Assembly (NCBI GenBank): GCA_937873655.1
Contig: CALMYQ010000015.1
Location: 1-45,594, forward strand
From: an uncultured Lewinella sp.
Lineage (GTDB): Bacteria; Bacteroidota; Bacteroidia; Chitinophagales; Saprospiraceae
Direction of reading: 5' to 3'
DNA: 45,594 bases
The position numbers were made by a program, and so were the translations under genes. Numbering within the stretch: position 1 is the stretch's first letter; every line of letters starts with the position of its first letter. Below, in pieces: positions 40,578 to 45,594 of this stretch. The notes below the pieces were generated by a model, which did no database searches, was not told the DNA's origin, and saw nothing but the letters and a program-made list of their open reading frames with translations.

Positions 40578-41761
40578 GGATTGTAACAAACCGCAGGAAC
40601 AGCATACATCTCTCCGCCTTCAAACCTAAGGACCACCCAATACAACCCGGCCGGAAGATCCTTTATGGGCAACGGAACCTGGTGCTTGCCCGCTGAAAAC
40701 AGTTGCATGCCGCGACCCCCCGCTACCGCGCTGCCCAGCAGATCCACGATCTTCATCTCCACCTGTTGAGCCCTGGACAGGTTTATTTCAAGCCAGGCGG
40801 TTGAGCTTGCGGGATTAGGGACGACCTTCGGCTTTTCCACCAAGATATCCGGCGTTCGGATTTGATTGATCAACCCCATGATGCAGGCGCTGTCGTAGTT
40901 CATGCAAAGGGAGTCGTGATAAACCTGCCAGTCGAACCCGAAGCGGGCCGCGCAGATTGAGTCGTGCAGGATTGCAAATGCTTCGTGATTTTGCCCGAAA
41001 TCGCCGTGTTCCGAACAGATGAGCTGATACGAATCCTGCAGGCAGGAATCCAGGCAGATATCGCAGGTAGCCGGCCGGAAGACCTTGATGTCATCTACCG
41101 TGATGATCGAAAACTGATAAGGCGGACTGTACAGCGCAAACCTCGGATCCACAACGGTATCGCAAACGGCGACAATGGTGAACGTGTGGATCAGCGCATC
41201 CGCAACCAGCGTATCCGAATGGGTATTCAACGTCGTAGCCCGCTGATCCACAAAATTGCCGGCAGCTGAATAGGCCACCGTATATAAAGGCGCGCTGGAA
41301 CTGAAATCCCATGAAAAATCCACCGTGAATCGATTCAGGGTGTTGTTGAAACTCAGGGAGCCGATCTGCAGACCGGTGATGGGCGGGCACTTTTGGCCCG
41401 ACTCTCCGGGTAGCAAGGTGAAAGAGGCCCCGGTATGGCTGAGACCGTCGCCGCACAGGCTGATCACGGTATAGGTATGCGGACTGCTGATCGGAAAAAG
41501 CTCGGTCTGGAAGAGCAGGCTTTCTGCCGGAAAAACCTCGACCTGCGGCGTGCCGTCCACCTGGAATTCATGCCGGATCAGATAGCTTTCGGCGCCGGCT
41601 TGCGGGGTGATTTCCAGGGTCAGCAGGGCTGCGTCGGGGGGCAGTGCCTGGTAATTCCTCAGGATGAGTTCGGAGGCGTCGCAGGAAGGCGCCTGAGCGT
41701 GGATTTGCAGCGACGCCAGGAAGCATATCGCGCACATGGCCGTTATTCCTTTTGCTGTCAT
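40574..41761 (-). CDS. Type IX secretion system cargo protein
   Basis: The 395-residue protein has a signal peptide ending at IHAQ (about residue 23) and two strand-rich modules with paired cysteines, including CDICLDSCLQ and ICSEHGDFGQ. It ends with a type A T9SS sorting domain: VVPNPASSTAWLEINLSRAQ, then MKIVDLLGSAV and SAGKHQVPLPIKDLPAGLYWVVLRF. The tail directs secretion across the outer membrane and attachment or release. The rest is unrecognised. The gene is divergent from the helical-repeat gene, and its stop codon overlaps the start of a 44-codon ORF. Confidence 0.88.
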   Translation of the reverse strand: MTAKGITAMCAICFLASLQIHAQAPSCDASELILRNYQALPPDAALLTLEITPQAGAESYLIRHEFQVDGTPQVEVFPAESLLFQTELFPISSPHTYTVISLCGDGLSHTGASFTLLPGESGQKCPPITGLQIGSLSFNNTLNRFTVDFSWDFSSSAPLYTVAYSAAGNFVDQRATTLNTHSDTLVADALIHTFTIVAVCDTVVDPRFALYSPPYQFSIITVDDIKVFRPATCDICLDSCLQDSYQLICSEHGDFGQNHEAFAILHDSICAARFGFDWQVYHDSLCMNYDSACIMGLINQIRTPDILVEKPKVVPNPASSTAWLEINLSRAQQVEMKIVDLLGSAVAGGRGMQLFSAGKHQVPLPIKDLPAGLYWVVLRFEGGEMYAVPAVCYNP

Positions 41762-41789
41762 AAGCGGTCCGGTTTTAGGGAAGGTATAA

Positions 41790-41797
41790 CAAATTTA
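41790..41797 (-). promoter_or_regulatory. Bacteroidota -7 box for the T9SS protein gene
   Basis: TAAATTTG on the minus strand lies 28 nt upstream of the start codon and fits TAnnTTTG. A TTG is present but only 11 bp away, too close for a -33 element. Confidence 0.4.
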
Positions 41798-41844
41798 ATA
41801 ATTCCGGGCAACTTGGATATCTTTATTCCCTGATTTCAGGTTAT

Positions 41845-43332
41845 ATGCACCAGAAGCTGACGGATCTGCTGCAATCGTTTTCTTCGGCCCAATGGCGCGG
41901 GCTGGAGAAGTTTCTCCTGTCGCCTTATTTTAATGAAAATGAGCAGGTAGCGGCGTTATTCCAATGGCTTCGCCAATCATTGACCGGAAATCCGGCGCCC
42001 GATCTGAAACCGGAAGCGGCCTTTGCGCACCTGTTCCCCGGGCAGGTTTACCAGAAGCAGGCGGTCGACCGCCTTTCTTCTCAACTGTTCAAATATGCGG
42101 AACAATTCCTCGCTGTGGAACGGTTTACCGCCGACGAATTCGCGCAGGACCTCCAATTGCTGGAATATTACCAGGAATCCCTCCAGGACCGTTTATTTCA
42201 GGCCAAATTGCGCCAGCTCAACAAACTGCAGGAAGGGCGTACCGTCAGGGATATTCAATTCCTGAGGCGGCAATCGGCCATCGAACAGGCGCTGGCCTCC
42301 TGGTCGGGTCAGCGGGATCAGCGCACCGGCGACATCAACCTTCAACGGCTGAACGAATGGCAGGACCGGCTTTTCCTGGCCGAAAAACTGCGGCTGCTCA
42401 ACCATATGATCGGCCGGAGCAAGGTCGTGCAGCTGGATTATGAACTGACCTGGCTGGAAGCGCTGCTGGAAAATCTTTCGCAGCAGGACCTGGAACAGTG
42501 GCCGCTGCTGGATCTCTATTCTGCGGAACTGATGCTGCAGAAAACGCCCTCCGACCGGTCGCTTTATACCGCTTTGAAATCTAAAACCGAAGCCTATGCC
42601 GGCAAAATACCGGATGAGGAACTGCGCGGCGCCTTCGCTATCCTGGAAAATTCGGCCAAGAAAAGCTTCCGGTTGGACGACTACTTGCAGGAGTTGTTCG
42701 ACCTGTACACCCGCCAACTCGACCTTGGGCTGTTTTTCAGCAACGGGAATATCCACCATACCGTTTTTCACAACATTGTTGCGCTGGCACTGAATCTAGG
42801 CCGGTACAACTGGGCGGAATCTTTTCTGGAAGAGAACCGCCGCAAGGTCATGCCGCTCGAAATGACGGAAGCCTTCTACCTGCAGAACAAGGCGGAAGCG
42901 GAATACCACCGCGGTAATTACGGAAAGGCTCTTGAGCTTTTGCAACAGGCCAATCCGGATGACATATATTACAAGTTGAAACAAAAAAGCCTGTTGGCGG
43001 TCATATATTACGAATTGCGGGAATGGGATGCGCTGGACCATTTTCTGAACAGTTTCTCCAAGTTCATCTTTGACCAGCAACGTAAAATTGCTGCGGATAA
43101 AGTGGCTTCCTACCGGTTGTTCCTCAACGCCGTCCGGAAATTGTTCCGTCTGGCCACCGGAAGCCCGGAGACCATGGAGGCCTTACAAAAACGACGGCCG
43201 GTTCGGGACCGGCGCGTATTGCAGGCCCTGTCGGAATGGCAAACAGAACTGACCGAGGCCGCTGTATTTTACGGGAAAAAGTGGTTGCTGGAGAAGTTGG
43301 CGGAACTCACTCCGCAGGATGTACCCGAATAG
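41845..43332 (+). CDS. Helical-repeat (TPR-like) protein, unrecognised
   Basis: The 495-residue protein is almost all alpha-helical with Leu/Gln/Arg-rich helices (for example LQLLEYYQESLQDRLFQAKLRQLNKLQ, about residues 108-134). TPR-like pairs lie in the C-terminal half: RYNWAESFLEENRR, AFYLQNKAEAEYHRGNYGKALELLQQANPDD, KQKSLLAVIYYELREWDALDHFLNSF. No signal peptide, membrane span or catalytic motif is seen. It is therefore a likely cytoplasmic scaffold. It starts the right-end plus-strand cluster, 31 bp before the lipoprotein start codon at 43364. Similar large helical proteins of unknown role are common in Saprospiria (from memory). Confidence 0.8.
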   Translation: MHQKLTDLLQSFSSAQWRGLEKFLLSPYFNENEQVAALFQWLRQSLTGNPAPDLKPEAAFAHLFPGQVYQKQAVDRLSSQLFKYAEQFLAVERFTADEFAQDLQLLEYYQESLQDRLFQAKLRQLNKLQEGRTVRDIQFLRRQSAIEQALASWSGQRDQRTGDINLQRLNEWQDRLFLAEKLRLLNHMIGRSKVVQLDYELTWLEALLENLSQQDLEQWPLLDLYSAELMLQKTPSDRSLYTALKSKTEAYAGKIPDEELRGAFAILENSAKKSFRLDDYLQELFDLYTRQLDLGLFFSNGNIHHTVFHNIVALALNLGRYNWAESFLEENRRKVMPLEMTEAFYLQNKAEAEYHRGNYGKALELLQQANPDDIYYKLKQKSLLAVIYYELREWDALDHFLNSFSKFIFDQQRKIAADKVASYRLFLNAVRKLFRLATGSPETMEALQKRRPVRDRRVLQALSEWQTELTEAAVFYGKKWLLEKLAELTPQDVPE

Positions 43333-43336
43333 TTGT

Positions 43337-43344
43337 TATATTTG
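43337..43344 (+). promoter_or_regulatory. -7 box inside the helical-protein/lipoprotein gap
   Basis: TATATTTG fits TAnnTTTG and lies 20 nt before the lipoprotein start codon. It would give the lipoprotein, EAD and oxoamine-synthase genes a promoter of their own. No TTG was found at the expected spacing, which lies within the upstream gene. Confidence 0.4.
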
Positions 43345-43363
43345 GGTTGAAAATGCATTTCCC

Positions 43364-44080
43364 ATGATCCGAAAATTCCAATTGCGATTTGTGGTTGCCG
43401 GATGCCTGGCCGTATGGTTTGCCATGACCGGGTGCGTCAGGAATTCCCAGGTCTTTGCTTATGTCGGCCGCGGAGTCGTGGTGGTGGCCAAGGATTCCAA
43501 GACCCTGTCCACGGTGATCGGCAGCGGCCTGGCGGCGGGCGGGCTTACTGCTGTTGCCTTTGAATGGGGTGAGCAGAAAAAGATCAGCGAAGCCCAGGCC
43601 AGGGCGCTGATCCCGGATTGGAACGGCAAAAATTCAGCTGTTTATTACAACCCGGAAGCCATCCAGCTGGCCTTCAACCCGGCTGTCGAACCGCAGGCCG
43701 GTACGATGGCTGCCGACCTGCTGACGGATGCCCCGCCGACCACCTCGCTGGGCGCTGTACAGTTGAAAACCCGTTCTTTCAAAGTTTCTGCCGACCGCCT
43801 GCTCAAAGTCGGCGTTATTGTAATGGATACGGCGGTCCTGGTCAAAAAGCCGGTTTTGTCCAAAGAGGTTTTGGCCAGGTACAACATCGGCGTGGCCAAG
43901 CCGGTCACAACACCGGATACCCTCCGGTTGAAGCCGCTGATCCGGATCGGCGACAAGAACTACCGGCTGGGTACGCCGGTGACAAAACTGGATCTGGAAA
44001 AACTGAATGCGCCCGCGGCGGCGATCTCGTCCAATACGTTCAAAAAGGTTTGGGACGCTATCTTGTCCACCAACAAATAA
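43364..44080 (+). CDS. Lipoprotein with hydrophobic glycine-rich segment
   Basis: The ATG at 43364 gives 238 residues and a lipobox (AMTGC, Cys24); an ATG at 43319 would overlap the upstream gene. After the lipid anchor is a short hydrophobic, glycine-rich stretch (VIGSGLAAGGLTAVAFEWG, about 51-69) that could enter a membrane. The rest is a soluble domain with repeated polar strands (VQLKTRSFKVSADRLLKVGVIVMD, TLRLKPLIRIGDKNYRLG). No family was recognised. It is 6 bp upstream of the EAD/TM gene, so the two products are likely to be made together and may act as a periplasmic-side and membrane-side pair. Confidence 0.72.
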   Translation: MIRKFQLRFVVAGCLAVWFAMTGCVRNSQVFAYVGRGVVVVAKDSKTLSTVIGSGLAAGGLTAVAFEWGEQKKISEAQARALIPDWNGKNSAVYYNPEAIQLAFNPAVEPQAGTMAADLLTDAPPTTSLGAVQLKTRSFKVSADRLLKVGVIVMDTAVLVKKPVLSKEVLARYNIGVAKPVTTPDTLRLKPLIRIGDKNYRLGTPVTKLDLEKLNAPAAAISSNTFKKVWDAILSTNK

Positions 44081-44086
44081 CCGCAA

Positions 44087-44431
44087 ATGAAGGATTACCG
44101 TTCGGAAGCCAGGAAAATGCTGGTCAGCGGCGACCTGGAGGGCGCTATCCGCCTGATGGTGAATGCCGAACCCCGGAATTCGGACCTGACCCGCCTTTCA
44201 GCCCGCTTCCGCCAATACCTCGAAGACAAGAACCTGGGGACCACCGGGTTTGAGCAGCTGAATGTGGTGCACAACCAGTTGCTGACCGCTATGTCGGACA
44301 TCCTCGACGGCAAGACGCCCAAACCGGGCGAAGCCGAGGAAAAGGAACAGCTCTACAAGGTGATCGGCGCTATCGTGATCTTCCTGATCGTGGCTTTGTT
44401 CTCCGTGTTGATATTCACTCAATTATTCTGA
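44087..44431 (+). CDS. EAD11-like domain plus C-terminal transmembrane helix
   Basis: The 114-residue protein has an N-terminal helical module, about residues 8-75: RKMLVSGDLEGAIRLMVNAE, then SDLTRLSARFRQYLEDKNLG, then GFEQLNVVHNQLLTAMSDILDG. This is the helix pattern of the effector-associated domain EAD11 (a G(D/K)LExAL helix, an LxxRxxxL helix with a small-residue linker, and a final NxxxxALLxLLD helix). A 22-residue hydrophobic helix at about 91-112 follows. EADs are adaptor domains in bacterial conflict and death-type signalling, where a free EAD pairs with an EAD-tagged effector encoded elsewhere. Here no effector is fused or adjacent. The family call is from motif memory; it needs a profile search. 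Confidence 0.65.
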   Translation: MKDYRSEARKMLVSGDLEGAIRLMVNAEPRNSDLTRLSARFRQYLEDKNLGTTGFEQLNVVHNQLLTAMSDILDGKTPKPGEAEEKEQLYKVIGAIVIFLIVALFSVLIFTQLF

Positions 44432-44434
44432 ACC

Positions 44435-45499
44435 TTGCCGGAAGAAAAAGGCACCGTTTCAGCCCGCCGCCTCGACGGCCGGACCGTGGAGATCGACGGC
44501 CGCACCTGGCGATATTTCAGCGGAACCCATTACCTGGGCCTCCAGTCCAACCGGGATTTCCTCGATCTGGTGTCGGAAGGGCTTTCGCGATGGGGAGCCC
44601 ATTTCGGTGGCTCCAGGCGGTCCAATCTGCGATTGCCGGTTTTTGAAGATGCCGAGCGGTTGATGGCGAAAATCACGGGCGCCGAGGCAGCCCTCGTCGT
44701 GTCTGGCGGTACCCTTGCCGGACAACTGCTGGTCCATTCCCTTGCCGCTACCGATCATTTGCATTTTGCGCCCAACACCCATCCGGCACTGCTGCTGCCC
44801 GGCGTTCGTCCGGAAGAAGATTGGGAAAATTGGTTGAATCACCTGCGACGCGAAGCGGCGAATTGGCAAAAACCGGTTACCCTGGTCTTCAACCGCATGG
44901 ACCCTTTGTCGGCAAAACCCGCGCCGGTGGAGTGGCTGGAAGCCTTGCCGCCCGGGTTTCAGTACAGGATCGTCATTGATGATTCGCATTACCTGGGAAT
45001 ATTGGGCCGCGAAGGCGGCGGCAGTTACAGCGATCTTGTTTTGCCGGACGGATATGAATTGATCGTCATCAGCTCTCTGGGCAAAGCGATGGGGATGCCG
45101 GCAGGCTGCATCCTCGGCAATCCTGACCGGATAGCCGGTTTGTGGGATTCCCCCATGTTCGGCGGCGCTTCACCTCCGCCGCCGGGGTACCTGCATGCCT
45201 TTGTCAACGGTCAGTCGATATACCGGCAGGCGCGCCTTCGCCTCCGGGAAAATATCCGGTTATGGGAATCCGCAATACCCGACCGGGAACTTTTTTCAGC
45301 TTTTCCCGATTATCCGGTGTATTATACCCCGGACAACCGGCTGGCCCCCTATCTGACGGGAAAAGAGGTTTTAATCTCCAGTTTCCCGTATCCCGGACCA
45401 GATGACAATCCAGTCACCCGGATCGTAGTGAACGCCGCCCATACCGAGGCCGATCTGGAATACCTTGCCGGTTGTTTGCGACATTTTAAAGCGAAATGA
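44435..45499 (+). CDS. Alpha-oxoamine-synthase-like PLP enzyme
   Basis: The TTG at 44435 gives 354 residues; no in-frame ATG occurs before residue 78. It is a fold-type I PLP enzyme of the BioF/KBL/serine-palmitoyltransferase group: WGAHFGGSRRSN near 53-64 (the HGxGxSR-like motif), IDDSHYLGILGREGGG (D182-H185, with D and H for the cofactor), and SSLGKAMGMPAGC with the Schiff-base lysine K217. It is shorter than typical members (380-400 residues). It would join an amino acid to an acyl-CoA. The product is not predictable from sequence: biotin, sphinganine-like or 2-amino-3-ketobutyrate are all possible. Overlap-like spacing (3 bp) with the EAD/TM gene suggests a shared function. Confidence 0.85.
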   Translation: MPEEKGTVSARRLDGRTVEIDGRTWRYFSGTHYLGLQSNRDFLDLVSEGLSRWGAHFGGSRRSNLRLPVFEDAERLMAKITGAEAALVVSGGTLAGQLLVHSLAATDHLHFAPNTHPALLLPGVRPEEDWENWLNHLRREAANWQKPVTLVFNRMDPLSAKPAPVEWLEALPPGFQYRIVIDDSHYLGILGREGGGSYSDLVLPDGYELIVISSLGKAMGMPAGCILGNPDRIAGLWDSPMFGGASPPPPGYLHAFVNGQSIYRQARLRLRENIRLWESAIPDRELFSAFPDYPVYYTPDNRLAPYLTGKEVLISSFPYPGPDDNPVTRIVVNAAHTEADLEYLAGCLRHFKAK

Positions 45500-45540
45500 T
45501 TCCGATTAATGGAGGATTCAAGGATTCGATCAAATCAACC

Positions 45541-45594
45541 TCCGGCCGCCATAGTGACGCCACAAGCGTTACGAAGGTGGTCTCCGGCCGCCAT
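45541..45594. repeat. Direct repeat at right edge
   Basis: TCCGGCCGCCAT occurs at 45541-45552 and at 45583-45594, a 42-bp offset, and the window ends at the second copy. It is probably the start of a further tandem or dispersed repeat. Confidence 0.7.

Overview
The window looks like a chromosomal stretch of a Bacteroidota bacterium, most likely a Saprospiria relative (Lewinella/Haliscomenobacter type); the phylum is well supported, the class is inferred. The evidence is a SusC/SusD pair, a type IX secretion sorting domain, DUF4097 proteins behind an ECF sigma factor, many Bacteroidota-style lipoproteins, and promoter boxes of the form TAnnTTTG. Most genes are G+C-rich with strong codon bias, which produces long spurious antisense frames. 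An A+T-rich island lies at about 20.5-22.75 kb.

Layout. 0-3.55 kb (minus): ECF sigma factor, HEAT-repeat anti-sigma-like protein and two DUF4097 proteins. Every junction of this operon holds a short tandem-repeat array. 3.6-5.1 kb: GT39-type glycosyltransferase. 5.25-6.4 kb (minus): an AAA15-type ATPase followed by a 51-codon stub of what looks like its TOPRIM partner. 6.5-9.6 kb: large sortilin/BNR-propeller secreted protein. 9.9-16.25 kb (minus): glycan-degradation cluster with a GH2 beta-glucuronidase, a two-domain esterase, a GH13 alpha-glucosidase lipoprotein and a translationally coupled HEILH lipoprotein. 16.6-20.0 kb: giant PVC-type dehydrogenase/HEAT/cytochrome c lipoprotein. 20.0-22.75 kb: hairpin repeat, IS630-like transposase debris, a small lipoprotein and a PD-(D/E)XK nuclease with a frameshift-prone A9 run. 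23.1-29.5 kb: phosphodiesterase lipoprotein, SusC and SusD, closed by a strong terminator. 30.2-32.5 kb (minus): FtsX/MacB-type permease. 32.8-34.6 kb: BamA/TamA-like outer-membrane protein. 34.8-37.1 kb (minus): two lipoproteins. 37.2 kb: tRNA-His with promoter and terminator. 37.4-41.8 kb: MpaB/DUF2236 protein, an unrecognised secreted protein, an SRPBCC protein and a T9SS cargo protein with a coupled 44-codon ORF. 41.8-45.5 kb: a compact plus-strand cluster with a helical-repeat protein, a lipoprotein, a small EAD11-like plus transmembrane protein and an alpha-oxoamine-synthase-like enzyme.

Two signals are not explained by the genes. (1) At least five families of 7-9 bp tandem repeats (ACTGCCA, GTCGTAA, CTCTCACC, TTAGTGCCC, AAACGAAT, plus CCAGCAT) sit almost only between genes, and four of the families recur at two or more separate loci. 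(2) Small hairpin modules with 3-5 nt loops are scattered between genes, and one lies inside the sigma-factor coding sequence. The best candidates for something undescribed are the microsatellite/hairpin system and the lipoprotein/EAD-TM/oxoamine-synthase cluster at the right end. All assignments come from reading the sequence; no database search was run.
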